Below are positions 29,371-38,355 of a DNA stretch of 64,000 nt, in pieces (within the stretch, counting starts at the first letter, position 1; each line of letters starts with the position of its first letter). The stretch is from Gammaproteobacteria bacterium (lineage in GTDB: Bacteria > Pseudomonadota > Gammaproteobacteria > UBA4575). The DNA lies in assembly GCA_011523795.1 (NCBI GenBank), contig WTFY01000003.1:1-64000 (forward strand), given 5' to 3'. The notes below the pieces were generated by a model. The model was not told the DNA's origin. It was given only the letters and a program-made list of their open reading frames with translations, and searched no databases. A program made the translations under genes and the position numbers.

Positions 29371-31161
29371 ATGGATTTAATTCGAAATTTTTCAATCATT
29401 GCGCATATTGACCATGGTAAATCCACGTTAGCGGATCGTTTCATTCAGCATTGTGGTGGGCTGTCTGAACGCGAGATGAGTGAACAGGTACTTGATACCA
29501 TGGATTTAGAGCGTGAACGTGGTATCACAATCAAGGCACAAAGTGTTTCATTGCAGTATTTGGCTAAAAATGGGCAGAAATATCAGTTGAATTTTATTGA
29601 TACCCCGGGGCATGTTGACTTTTCCTATGAAGTGTCTCGCTCTTTGGCTGCCTGTGAGGGTGCTCTCCTGATAGTGGATGCTTCCCAAGGGGTGGAAGCC
29701 CAAAGCGTTGCAAACTGTCATACTGCTGTCGCTTTGGGTCTGGAAATAATTCCAGTACTCAACAAGATTGATTTGCCATCAGCTGAACCCGAACGTGTAG
29801 CCTCGGAAATTGAAGAGGTAATAGGCATTGATGTTTCAGAACCCTTACTGGTAAGTGCTAAGACCGGCCAGGGCGTTGAAAACTTGTTGGAGGCAATAGT
29901 GCACCGTTTTCCGTCGCCAACGGGCGCCGCAGAAGCTCCACTTAAGGCCTTGGTCGTGGATTCTTGGTTTGACAGCTATGTTGGTGTGATCTCACTAGTA
30001 CGCGTGATACAGGGATCAATCAGAGCCAAGCAAAAAATAATCGTCATGTCCACAGGCGTAGCTTACCAAGTTGAAAAGCTCGGGATATTTACTCCTAAGC
30101 GAGCAGAGATGGAATCTTTGCTGCCGGGGCAAGTAGGTTTTGTTGTTTGTGGAATAAAGAACATATCTGCTGCTAAAGTTGGCGATACCCTTACATCTGC
30201 TTCAAGGCCAGTAGCCGAGCCATTGGCAGGGTTCAAGGAAATTAAACCGAATGTATTTGCAGGTGTATTTCCAGTCCATTCAAGTGATTACGAATCGTTT
30301 AGAAATGCATTAGAAAAACTGCAGCTCAATGATTCAGCATTCACATATGAGCCAGAGACATCGGATGCTCTAGGGTTTGGATTTCGATGTGGATTTCTGG
30401 GGATGTTGCACATGGAGATTGTTCAGGAGCGGTTGGAACGGGAGTACGCTCTGGAACTGATTACTACAGCTCCGACAGTAGCGCATGAGGTTCATACCAA
30501 GGATGGAGCAATAAGATATATCCATAACCCTTCTGCATTGCCTTCGACAAACCTCATAAGCGAGGTAAGAGAGCCGATAATTCAGGCTTCGATACTTGTA
30601 CCGCATGAATATGTCGGGAATGTAATAACACTGTGCATTGAGAGACGCGGTACACAAAAGAGCCTGCATTATCATGACAACCAGGTGTCTCTGGTTTTTG
30701 AGTTGCCATTGAGTGAGGTTGTGTTGGACTTTTTTGACAGGCTGAAATCGGTGAGCCGGGGTTATGCATCTTTTGATTATTATCAATCACACTTCTCAAC
30801 AGTGTCTTTGGTAAAGCTTGATATATTGATAAATGGTGAGAAGGTAGATGCCCTGTCCACTATTGTCCACAAGACCCAGGCAGAGGCATATGGAAGGGAT
30901 ATTGCGGGAAAAATGAAAGAAACTATACCAAGGCAGCAGTACGATGTTTCCATACAGGCGGCGATTGGCTCAAGAGTTATCGCCAGAACTACAACCCGCG
31001 CATTGAGGAAGAATGTTACTGCTAAATGTTACGGTGGTGATGTCACGCGTAAAAGGAAACTTTTGGAAAAACAAAAAGCAGGTAAAAAACGCATGAAACA
31101 AATTGGCAAAGTTGTGATACCCCAGGAAGCATTCTTAGCGGCATTGACACTGGATAAATGA
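29371..31161 (+). CDS. lepA: Elongation factor 4 (LepA)
   Basis: 596 residues, a ribosomal GTPase. G motifs [18 protein letters not shown] and [11 protein letters not shown]-like domains; and the LepA-only C-terminal domain ending [13 protein letters not shown]. The signal peptidase gene lepB that usually follows is missing; a secreted metallo-hydrolase gene comes next. Confidence 0.97.
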   Translation: MDLIRNFSIIAHIDHGKSTLADRFIQHCGGLSEREMSEQVLDTMDLERERGITIKAQSVSLQYLAKNGQKYQLNFIDTPGHVDFSYEVSRSLAACEGALLIVDASQGVEAQSVANCHTAVALGLEIIPVLNKIDLPSAEPERVASEIEEVIGIDVSEPLLVSAKTGQGVENLLEAIVHRFPSPTGAAEAPLKALVVDSWFDSYVGVISLVRVIQGSIRAKQKIIVMSTGVAYQVEKLGIFTPKRAEMESLLPGQVGFVVCGIKNISAAKVGDTLTSASRPVAEPLAGFKEIKPNVFAGVFPVHSSDYESFRNALEKLQLNDSAFTYEPETSDALGFGFRCGFLGMLHMEIVQERLEREYALELITTAPTVAHEVHTKDGAIRYIHNPSALPSTNLISEVREPIIQASILVPHEYVGNVITLCIERRGTQKSLHYHDNQVSLVFELPLSEVVLDFFDRLKSVSRGYASFDYYQSHFSTVSLVKLDILINGEKVDALSTIVHKTQAEAYGRDIAGKMKETIPRQQYDVSIQAAIGSRVIARTTTRALRKNVTAKCYGGDVTRKRKLLEKQKAGKKRMKQIGKVVIPQEAFLAALTLDK

Positions 31162-31182
31162 TCTTTGGAAAACTTGTTCGAA

Positions 31183-32121
31183 ATGCACGCGTCTAAGTCT
31201 CGGTTGTACCTGTTTCTGATCTGGATACTGTTAGTACTTCCGGATATAGGATTTACAGACCATTTTATACGTGTCAGCCTGTTGGGAACCGGAAGTCCTC
31301 GCATGCACCCTGAAAAATCTGGTCCAGCAGTACTGGTTGAGGCTGGAGGAAGTTTCTTGATATTTGATGCGGGTCGAGGAGTAGTTCTAAGACTTACCCA
31401 ACTTAATATCCCAATCACACAAATTAACTCGGTATTCCTTACGCATTTGCATGCTGATCATATTTTCGCACTAGATGATCTGTGGTTGACCGGCTGGATC
31501 TATCAACGTCCTATACCACTTTCCATTTATGGGCCGGAGGGAACAGAGGCTTTTGTTCAGGGTCTGCGACAGGCTTTTTCTTATGATGTTTCAATTCGGA
31601 ATCGTTATTCAGGCTTGGACAAGGATTTGGCGCAGCTTATAGTGCATGAGATTACCCCCGGCATGGTTTACTCAAAAAATGGAGTCAGAGTCACGGCGTT
31701 TACAGTGAGCCATGCGCCCGTGCACCCGGCATACGGGTATAAGGTTGATTTTGGAAATCGCTCAATAGTGATATCTGGTGACACAACCTACTCTGAAAAT
31801 CTGGTTGAGCATTCCCGGGGCGTAGACCTGCTCATACATGAAATTTTTGCTGCTCATCCGGACTGGGTTGAAAAAAATCCACGTTTGCAGAAAATTGAAC
31901 GATATCACACCAACCCGGCACAGTTAGTACAAGTATTGCATGAAGCTGGGCCAAAGCTGACAGTGCTTACACATATGATACTGGTAGGAATCCGAGAAAA
32001 TGATCTAATTCAGAATTTGCGGAGTGAATACTCTGGAAGGATTATTTTAGGAAAAGACTTGATGAGACTGAATGTGGGGAGCGAAATCGAGGTATTGCCA
32101 TTTAACGGCAGCTATAAATAG
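31183..32121 (+). CDS. Exported metallo-beta-lactamase-fold hydrolase (RNase Z-like subgroup)
   Basis: 312 residues from ATG 31183; a frame from TTG 31165 adds six residues. A hydrophobic N-terminal segment (LYLFLIWILLVLPDIGF) looks like a signal peptide or anchor. LLGTGSPRM, the metal motif THLHADHIFALDD, YGPEGTEAF and SGDTTYSEN place it in the RNase Z/arylsulfatase-like branch. Export argues against a tRNA-processing role; a periplasmic ester, lactone or sulfate-ester hydrolase is more likely (inference). It lies close behind lepA and before folP. Confidence 0.78.
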   Translation: MHASKSRLYLFLIWILLVLPDIGFTDHFIRVSLLGTGSPRMHPEKSGPAVLVEAGGSFLIFDAGRGVVLRLTQLNIPITQINSVFLTHLHADHIFALDDLWLTGWIYQRPIPLSIYGPEGTEAFVQGLRQAFSYDVSIRNRYSGLDKDLAQLIVHEITPGMVYSKNGVRVTAFTVSHAPVHPAYGYKVDFGNRSIVISGDTTYSENLVEHSRGVDLLIHEIFAAHPDWVEKNPRLQKIERYHTNPAQLVQVLHEAGPKLTVLTHMILVGIRENDLIQNLRSEYSGRIILGKDLMRLNVGSEIEVLPFNGSYK

Positions 32122-32157
32122 GTAAGTACAGATGCTGTTCTCAAGGAGCACGCTAAT

Positions 32158-32976
32158 TTGAACTTGGATTATTCACGACCACTGTTGATGGGCGTACTAA
32201 ATGTGACGCCGGACAGCTTTTCAGATGGAGGGGCCTATCCCTCTTCAAAGGATGCTATTGCCTGCGGGATTGAAATGGCTGAACAGGGAGCGGATATCAT
32301 TGATGTGGGTGGAGAATCAACTCGCCCAGGGGCTTCACGCATAGGTGCATCGGAACAAATTCGCAGGGTTGTCGACGTAATTGCCGGGCTGAATTCAGAG
32401 CTGCCTGGACACGTTCGCATCAGCATAGACACAACTTTATCTGAAGTTGCCAAGGCAGCCTTGGATGCTGGTGCTACGATTCTGAATGATGTAAGCGCAG
32501 GTAGTGAGGATATTAATCTGTTGAAGCTTGCGGCAAAGGCTGATGTGCCAGTTTGTCTGATGCACATGTTGGGAGAACCTAAAACCATGCAAGATAATCC
32601 TGTGTATGAAAATGTTACGAAGGAAGTTACTGATGTCCTTTTGGCCAGGGCCAAGAAAGCAGAGTCGTTGGGTGTGAATAGTGCAAACATCATTCTTGAT
32701 CCAGGTATCGGCTTTGGCAAACGTACACAGCATAACCTTGAGTTGTTAAGAGATCTGAAAGAATTAACAGGATTAGGTTATCCGATAATGCTTGGCACAA
32801 GCCGTAAACGGTTTATGGGTGAGATTTCGAAACAGAATAATCCAAGGGCTAGAATGCCAGCGACATGTGCGACTTCTGCACTGGGTGTACTTGCAGGAGT
32901 GAAGATTTTTCGTGTGCATGATGTTTGGCAAAATCGTCAGGCAGTCGATGTCGCTTGGGCTATCATGACAGCTTAA
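32158..32976 (+). CDS. folP: Dihydropteroate synthase
   Basis: 272 residues from TTG 32158, with aaggag at 32141-32146. It condenses 6-hydroxymethyl-dihydropterin pyrophosphate with pABA. Signatures: MGVLNVTPDSFSDGG, GGESTRPGAS, SIDTTLSEVA, ILDPGIGFGK and the terminal RVHDV. This folate enzyme coexists with the separate pABA-using beta-RFAP synthase at 52 kb, so both folate and H4MPT are made. Confidence 0.95.
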   Translation: MNLDYSRPLLMGVLNVTPDSFSDGGAYPSSKDAIACGIEMAEQGADIIDVGGESTRPGASRIGASEQIRRVVDVIAGLNSELPGHVRISIDTTLSEVAKAALDAGATILNDVSAGSEDINLLKLAAKADVPVCLMHMLGEPKTMQDNPVYENVTKEVTDVLLARAKKAESLGVNSANIILDPGIGFGKRTQHNLELLRDLKELTGLGYPIMLGTSRKRFMGEISKQNNPRARMPATCATSALGVLAGVKIFRVHDVWQNRQAVDVAWAIMTA

Positions 32977-33013
32977 GGCATGTATGCGCCAGATTAAGAC
33001 CAAATTACGTGGA

Positions 33014-33568
33014 TTAATGGAAGTTGTTTGCGGAATTGGTTCGGCCGTCAAGTATTTCCGCGTTCCAATTACATTCTGGATTTGAAATGGCCTTAGTGCA
33101 ATGAAAGATAGTGGAGATCATGCCCCAGATCAATCCAATCACAACTCCTGCATCAAGTAAGCCCTTCCATGGTTGGGGAATGTAACGAAATAAAAGAATA
33201 AATACTATGATCATGATAGTTAAAGTAATAGTAGTAAAGACGCGCTTTGCTGGAGCGTGGAAATAACCCATGCAGAAAAATGGTGCAAAGATACACTGAA
33301 CTGGTGTGCTGTTTGCTAGCAGGTATTTGGTTCGTGCAGCAAAACGCGGAGAAAAGTTTTTTTGAAACCCTTTATACCCTTCACTATGCGCCATGAACCC
33401 GGTGAATCCAATGAGCACCAACCAGTGCATCCAGTTCAGATGCATCTGCAAGGACTCGAGTGTATAAGTGGATAATTTCCAGATGGCAAATCCAAGTAAA
33501 ACTAACAGGCCAGAAATGCTCCATCCCACTGCAATCACACCTAGAGCAGTAACAGGTCTTTCATTCAT
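33014..33568 (-). CDS. Four-helix membrane protein, unknown function
   Basis: 184 residues with hydrophobic segments at about 9-29, 43-60, 110-130 and 138-155. The N-terminal MNERP and C-terminal tail are polar. I do not recognise the family. It is divergent from the HvfA-like Cys-rich peptide gene with 405 bases between them, and convergent with folP. A link to the peptide is possible but not shown. Confidence 0.6.
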   Translation of the reverse strand: MNERPVTALGVIAVGWSISGLLVLLGFAIWKLSTYTLESLQMHLNWMHWLVLIGFTGFMAHSEGYKGFQKNFSPRFAARTKYLLANSTPVQCIFAPFFCMGYFHAPAKRVFTTITLTIMIIVFILLFRYIPQPWKGLLDAGVVIGLIWGMISTIFHCTKAISNPECNWNAEILDGRTNSANNFH

Positions 33569-33973
33569 TGTGTCTAAGAACAGGTCAGGTTTAAGGGTGT
33601 GTACTGATAGCTACTTCTATCAGATATTCGAATAGGAACCTGCGTTTTTCTTGTACATAATTTTGAGCTATGTAAGATCAGTAACAGTCATGGGTTTTGA
33701 CAACTATTAGGAACTGGCCTGTCGATTCCTTTGTTTGCGCGCATGGGATAATCATATCTGCATGAATGCTATTTTCATACTGTGTGAAACTTGACTGACA
33801 GATTGATGCAAAGATTGAAAAGGTCTTACTCTAAATCTTGCGCTTAGTTTACCTGACTGGATTGCATATGGTAACTTTACCGAATTAAGGACAACTGGCT
33901 TAAGCAATTTTTCTCCCTACAAAATTATGTTTCTTATGAATCGACTGAAACCCAGAAAATATAGGAGTGTATT
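33569..33973. other. 405-bp divergent intergenic region
   Basis: AT-rich, without a supported gene. It must carry promoters for both the membrane-protein gene and the Cys-rich peptide gene. A ttgact hexamer at 33791-33796 has no good -10 at the right distance. The peptide gene has a strong ribosome site (aggag, 33963-33967). Confidence 0.4.
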
Positions 33974-34315
33974 ATGAAAACTAAACCCGAAATGAAGCCG
34001 CTCGTGGTAGCAGTAGGTACTGTCTTGGCTACAAGCGCATTTGGTATCTCTACAGCAAGTGCGGATCAGAATCTGTTTCAAATGACAGAACTCTCTTCTG
34101 GCTACATGGTTGCAGACAGTCATGGTGCAGGAGAGGGTAAGTCTGAAGAGGGTAAATGTGGCGAAGGCAAGTGTGGTGAAGGCAAGTGTGGAGAGGACAA
34201 GTCTGAAGAGGACAAGTCTGAAGAGGGTAAATGTGGCGAAGGCAAGTGTGGCGAAGGCAAGTGTGGAGAGAGCAAGTCTGAAGAGGGCAAGTGTGGCGAA
34301 GATAAATCTGAATAA
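33974..34315 (+). CDS. HvfA-like secreted Cys-rich repeat peptide (candidate copper-binding RiPP precursor)
   Basis: 113 residues. A signal peptide is visible (PLVVAVGTVLATSAFGIS), with a likely cut after TASA at about residue 30. After a short linker the last 60 residues are pentapeptide units: seven EGKCG motifs mixed with EDKSE/EGKSE/ESKSE units, so all cysteines of the mature part sit in EGKCG. EGKCG repeats behind a signal peptide are the hallmark of HvfA-type precursors, whose Cys residues are modified by a DUF692 (MNIO) enzyme with a DUF2063 partner to copper-binding heterocycles (family knowledge, from memory). No such enzyme is in the window, so this copy is an orphan. A strong terminator follows. 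Confidence 0.8.
   Translation: MKTKPEMKPLVVAVGTVLATSAFGISTASADQNLFQMTELSSGYMVADSHGAGEGKSEEGKCGEGKCGEGKCGEDKSEEDKSEEGKCGEGKCGEGKCGESKSEEGKCGEDKSE
34135..34312 (+). repeat. 15-bp period coding repeat (EGKCG/EDKSE units)
   Basis: Near-identical 15-base units such as gaaggcaagtgtggc and gaggacaagtctgaa alternate through the 3' half of the peptide gene. Nucleotide identity between units suggests expansion by slippage. Confidence 0.85.
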
Positions 34316-34366
34316 GGCTGAAGCAACAGCTGAAGTCAATTTTCAGATTGTCACGTAGCTTAGTAA

Positions 34367-34397
34367 AAACGGCGAACATAAAGTTCGCCGTTTCTAC
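34367..34397 (+). terminator. Rho-independent terminator after the HvfA-like gene
   Basis: A perfect 11-bp stem aaacggcgaac/gttcgccgttt (34367-34377 with 34383-34393), a 5-base loop, then a short T-rich run. Confidence 0.8.
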
Positions 34398-34495
34398 ATT
34401 TCAAACAGTAAGTACAGTAGTTGATGGCAATTGTGGCCTAGCGATTCACTAGCAGTGAGATAGGTTCATTATCGTTAGATGTGTACGAGGTTAGC

Positions 34496-35371
34496 ATGGC
34501 GGCAATTCTAATTGATGGTAAGACAATTGCTACAGAAATCAAACTTGAAGTTAAAGATCTAGTCAGCAAGCTGCGCTCTCAGGGTGTTCACCCTTGTTTG
34601 GCTGTGATTTTGGTCGGAACTGACCCAGCTTCTCATGCCTATGTTAGTGCCAAGCGTCGGATGAGCCAGGAAGTCGGTATTCGATTGATTCAGCATAATC
34701 TACTACAGGGAATTTCGGAGTTTGAACTAATCAGATTAATACATTCGTTAAATGCTGATTCTGAAGTGCATGGCATTTTAGTCCAGCTACCTTTACCTGC
34801 ACATATTGAAGAACACAATGTTATTGAAGCGATATCACCTGAAAAAGACGTTGATGGATTCCACCCGTGCAACGTCGGTTGCCTAGTAACCGGGCTGGAC
34901 ACTTTAATTTCTTGCACACCCCATGCAGTGTCTCAGCTGATGACTAGAAGCGGAATATCAACAAGTGGTAAACACACAGTGATTGTTGGTCGAAGTAATA
35001 TAGTAGGCAAACCCCTCATGAATCTGCTGGTACAAAAAACCGTAGGAGGCAACTCGACAGTGACGGTATGCCATTCCGGAACCAAAAACATAAAAAACTT
35101 TACTGTACAGGCAGATATTTTGATCGTAGCAATCGGGAAAGCCAGGCTAGTGTCGGCAGACATGATCAAGCCTGGAGCAGTTGTTATCGATGTAGGGATT
35201 AACCGCGTTGAAGAAAACGGTAAGACCCGGCTAATTGGAGATGTGGATTTTGATCATGCGAGGAATGTTGCTTCAATGATCACACCTGTGCCAGGTGGCG
35301 TTGGTCCAATGACTGTTGCCATGTTGATGAAAAATGTAGTTAAGGCGGCCACCTGGTCTATCCGAACATGA
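34496..35371 (+). CDS. folD: Methylene-THF dehydrogenase / methenyl-THF cyclohydrolase
   Basis: 291 residues from ATG 34496 (cgagg at 34486-34490); a GTG at 34481 is rejected. Bifunctional folate enzyme that interconverts methylene-, methenyl- and 10-formyl-THF. The catalytic Tyr/Lys motif is AYVSAKRRMSQEVG; VQLPLPAHI, PEKDVDGFHP, the dinucleotide site IVGRSNIVGKPL and MITPVPGGVGPMT are all intact. It runs parallel to the H4MPT pathway further right and would link its formate to biosynthesis. Confidence 0.96.
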   Translation: MAAILIDGKTIATEIKLEVKDLVSKLRSQGVHPCLAVILVGTDPASHAYVSAKRRMSQEVGIRLIQHNLLQGISEFELIRLIHSLNADSEVHGILVQLPLPAHIEEHNVIEAISPEKDVDGFHPCNVGCLVTGLDTLISCTPHAVSQLMTRSGISTSGKHTVIVGRSNIVGKPLMNLLVQKTVGGNSTVTVCHSGTKNIKNFTVQADILIVAIGKARLVSADMIKPGAVVIDVGINRVEENGKTRLIGDVDFDHARNVASMITPVPGGVGPMTVAMLMKNVVKAATWSIRT

Positions 35372-35605
35372 TCCTGACAAGCATCTTCAATGAAACTGCG
35401 GTTGATGATATTTGAAAGGGGTAAGCGGATTGGTCAAAAAATGGCGGTTGAGGTAGTCTGACTGAGATACTGCAATTCTGGGTAGTACGGTGCAATCGTT
35501 GGCAATTTTAGGGCTTTGTCTGCTGGATTCAAATGTGGCATAAGCACACATACGATATAGAGTGGTATAGTGCGAATACATTGGTATTTTTAAGGGGCGG
35601 CTGGT

Positions 35606-35992
35606 ATGTCTAAGTGGCGTGATATCAAATCCGAACAGACCTATTCAGAGGAACAAATAAAAGAAAGACTTTCTGAGGAGCTTCCTGCCTGGTATTACGA
35701 AAATGGTTGGATTCGTAGAAAATACAGGACTCATGGTTGGAAGGGAACTCTAATGGTCGTGAATACTATAGGGCATTTGGCGGAGGCTGCATTTCATCAC
35801 CCGGACCTTACAGTGTCTTATGCGTTCGTAATTTGCAAACTTATGAATCATGCAGCTAAGGGCGTTACAAATAAGGACTTTGAACTAGCTAAGAAAATCG
35901 AAGAGATAGTCATGTGGCAGCCTAGTGCAGATACTGGGGATTTAGAGGGCACTCCTTCGGACCCACGATTTGCATACATCCAGTACAAGTGA
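35606..35992 (+). CDS. Pterin-4a-carbinolamine dehydratase-like protein
   Basis: 128 residues. The motif EAAFHHPDLTVSYAFV with downstream LMNHAAKGVTNKDFELA matches the PCD/DCoH signature, including the paired His and the later His and Asp. N- and C-terminal extensions (about 35 and 20 residues) make it longer than the 100-residue dehydratases. No aromatic amino acid hydroxylase is nearby. Related genes are linked to H4MPT functions in methylotrophs, so a role in pterin cofactor handling is plausible. Confidence 0.78.
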   Translation: MSKWRDIKSEQTYSEEQIKERLSEELPAWYYENGWIRRKYRTHGWKGTLMVVNTIGHLAEAAFHHPDLTVSYAFVICKLMNHAAKGVTNKDFELAKKIEEIVMWQPSADTGDLEGTPSDPRFAYIQYK

Positions 35993-35999
35993 TGAATGG

Positions 36000-36575
36000 C
36001 TAATGATGCTGTGTGCTTGGTATCAGGGTCTCTATATTTTTCAGGAGAACCTGCAGGGGTGTACCGTAAGGAAGAATACTTGCTACCTTGCCGTCTGTGT
36101 CGATGACATACAAGTTGGAAGTGTGGTCGATGGAATATGAAGCCTCTGGCAAATTTTCGCCACGGGTGTAATAAAAGCCACCAAACTGCTTGACAACGGT
36201 GTCAATTTCCTTGATCGAACCGGTCAATCCAATAAATCGGTTTCCAAAGTATTCGAGGTAGTTTGCCAGCGTTTCAGGAGTGTCGCGTTCAGGGTCAACA
36301 GAAATAAACAGTGGTTGTACATGAGATGCTCTTTTACCTAATTGGGTTAACACACTTTTGATAGTGCCCAATGTGTGAGGGCAGACATCTGGACAGTTGG
36401 TAAAACCAAAAAATAATAGAACTACTTGGCCTTTTGAGCTTGACAGTGTGTAGGGTTCGTTCCAGTGTGTCGTAAGTTTAAAATTTCCGCCTAAATTCCT
36501 GTTTTCTGCTGAGCTACTGGCAATACAAAGTGCTAATACAAAAAATAAATAAATTCTAAGGAAATAATGCGACAT
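36000..36575 (-). CDS. SCO1/SenC-family copper protein
   Basis: 191 residues with a signal peptide ending near SSSA (residue 23). It has a thioredoxin fold with the copper-binding CPDVC (Cys61, Cys65) and a distal His in SIDHTSNLYVID. SCO proteins deliver or reduce copper at cupredoxin sites such as CuA of cytochrome oxidase. It is divergent from the methanethiol oxidase gene, which is itself thought to need copper. A second SCO gene lies at 38356. Confidence 0.93.
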   Translation of the reverse strand: MSHYFLRIYLFFVLALCIASSSAENRNLGGNFKLTTHWNEPYTLSSSKGQVVLLFFGFTNCPDVCPHTLGTIKSVLTQLGKRASHVQPLFISVDPERDTPETLANYLEYFGNRFIGLTGSIKEIDTVVKQFGGFYYTRGENLPEASYSIDHTSNLYVIDTDGKVASILPYGTPLQVLLKNIETLIPSTQHH

Positions 36576-36880
36576 TTTTAAAAAACTGTTACGGGTTTAG
36601 GTCAGTTTTGTTTGTCCTGTATGCAGTTACATGCCTAAAGCCGGGGTATGCGAATTGTTGAATTTGTAGCCGGTAGCTGTTGTTCTTGCTAGATAATTCA
36701 AGGCTGACAGGTTGCGAGCTGCAGCTACTTTCCGGTACATGTCAGTTGAAACAAAACTAGGGATATTGGTCGATACAGCCTTGAATCGAATACTGGATAC
36801 GGCATAATGCACGGTAGAGCTTTTCATAGGGTCTAGGTTATAGTTTCAATCAACAAAAATGATACAGGAGTCCTGTAGTT
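36576..36880. other. 305-bp divergent region between SCO and mtoX genes
   Basis: No gene. It contains the candidate mtoX promoter at 36781-36808 and a 13-base palindrome, acagga-g-tcctgt, at 36864-36876 that overlaps the mtoX ribosome site. Confidence 0.45.
36781..36808 (+). promoter_or_regulatory. Candidate sigma-70 promoter of mtoX
   Basis: -35 ttgaat (36781-36786), 16-base spacer, -10 cataat (36803-36808). The start point would be near 36815, leaving a leader of about 65 bases. Confidence 0.42.
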
Positions 36881-38257
36881 ATGAAAATTATGGCAAAAAT
36901 AAAAGCTAAGTGGATGCAAGGTAGTCTTGCGCTTGTTGGGGCGATACTTGCATCTACAATTGGCTTCCACACTACTGCCATGGCTGATGAGACTTGTATG
37001 TCTCCTTATATGGCTAAGATTGTCGGCCAAGAAGATTATGTATATGTTTGGACACTGGGTGTAGAAGGGCTTGGCGATGAGCAGGATAAGCTTGTTACAA
37101 TATCCGTCAACCCAAACTCTGTTAACTATGGAAAAGTAGTCAATGTACTTTCTGTAGGGGGTCGGAATGAAGCACATCACTCCGGCTTGACGGATGATCG
37201 ACGTTATCTGTTTGCAGGTGGTTTAGACAGTAACAAAATCTTTATCTTTGATGTCCACACCAATCCCAGTAAACCAACCCTGCATAAGGTAATTACTGAT
37301 TTTGTAGAGAAAACTGGTGGCATGGTAGGTCCGCATACAATGTATGCCTTGCCTGGCCGCATCCTTGTCAGCGCTTTATCCAATAATGTTGATCATGGTG
37401 GTAGGACCGGACTTGCCGAGTTCACGAATGAGGGTGAATTCGTAGCTGCCCATTGGATGCCGACAGACGAAAATATGCGCGGTGCCAAGAAGGTCGGGAA
37501 TATTGCTGACGGATATGGATATGATGTACGTGTATTGCCACGCAGAAACATAATGGTTACTTCCTCATTTACTGGATGGTCCAATTACATGATGGATTTC
37601 AGCAAGATGCTGGCCGATGCAGAAGCCATGAAACGCTTCGGCAATACCGTTGTCGTCTGGGATCTACATACTCGCAAACCAAAGAAAGTGTTTGAAGTAC
37701 CTGGCGCACCATTAGAGATTCGTTGTGCATGGGGTTCACGCAACAACTACTGTCTCACTACCACGGCATTGACTTCGCAAATTTGGTTGATTTATGAAGA
37801 CGATTCGGGTGAATGGCAAGCCAAAGCTGTAGGGGATATTGGTGATCCTTCTAAGGTGCCCCTGCCGGTGGATATCTCAATTACTGCAGATGACCAAGGT
37901 CTTTGGGTACAAACCTTCATGGATGGCAAGACTCGATATTTTGACATTTCGGACCCATTTAATCCGAAACAGATATATGAACATGTGATTGGCTCACAAG
38001 TGAATATGATTTCTCAAAGCTGGGATGGCAAGCGAACCTACTTCACATCTTCGTTGCTTGGTAACTGGGATAAAACAGGCGAATCTGATGAACAATTTTT
38101 CAAGTTGTTCAAGTGGAACGGTGAGGAACTTGTGCATGAGTTCACAGTGGATTTCTATGCACTGAAACTTGGGCGAGCCCATCAGATGCGATTTGGCGCC
38201 TATTCACTCTATTCACAAAAATCGAACTCCACAGGCACGCTGCTGTCTCAAAGGTAG
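36881..38257 (+). CDS. mtoX: Methanethiol oxidase (selenium-binding protein 56 family, MtoX)
   Basis: 458 residues with a signal peptide ending near TTAMA, so periplasmic. Bacterial SBP56 proteins oxidise methanethiol to formaldehyde, H2S and H2O2. Family blocks: YVYVWTLGVEGLGDEQDKLV, EAHHSGLTDDRRYLFAGGLDS, GPHTMYALPGRILVSALSN, YDVRVLPRRNIMVTSSFTGW and PLPVDISITADDQGLWVQ; conserved His residues are candidate copper ligands. SCO, MauG-like and thioredoxin genes around it match the known mtoX gene neighbourhood. Its formaldehyde would feed the fae pathway encoded from 42 kb. A terminator follows. Confidence 0.93.
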   Translation: MKIMAKIKAKWMQGSLALVGAILASTIGFHTTAMADETCMSPYMAKIVGQEDYVYVWTLGVEGLGDEQDKLVTISVNPNSVNYGKVVNVLSVGGRNEAHHSGLTDDRRYLFAGGLDSNKIFIFDVHTNPSKPTLHKVITDFVEKTGGMVGPHTMYALPGRILVSALSNNVDHGGRTGLAEFTNEGEFVAAHWMPTDENMRGAKKVGNIADGYGYDVRVLPRRNIMVTSSFTGWSNYMMDFSKMLADAEAMKRFGNTVVVWDLHTRKPKKVFEVPGAPLEIRCAWGSRNNYCLTTTALTSQIWLIYEDDSGEWQAKAVGDIGDPSKVPLPVDISITADDQGLWVQTFMDGKTRYFDISDPFNPKQIYEHVIGSQVNMISQSWDGKRTYFTSSLLGNWDKTGESDEQFFKLFKWNGEELVHEFTVDFYALKLGRAHQMRFGAYSLYSQKSNSTGTLLSQR

Positions 38258-38303
38258 CAAGCGCATTGCTTTTGCTATGGCGCTAATACGCGTATAAATG
38301 TGG

Positions 38304-38337
38304 AACAAGGCCGCCTGCGGGCGGCCTTGTTGTTTTT
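38304..38337 (+). terminator. Rho-independent terminator after mtoX
   Basis: A 12-bp GC-rich stem, aacaaggccgcc/ggcggccttgtt (38304-38315 with 38320-38331), 4-base loop, followed by gttttt. It separates a probably abundant mtoX transcript from the downstream maturation genes. Confidence 0.85.
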
Positions 38338-38355
38338 GAAGGGTTATTGCGGCTA

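Noticed and set aside
34135-34312. CRISPR-like regular repeats
   Set aside because: The 15-base units are contiguous, coding and have no spacers; no cas genes.
34050-34379. Minus-strand frames with regular CPLQT and SPHLPS repeats
   Set aside because: Antisense shadows of the EGKCG repeat gene.
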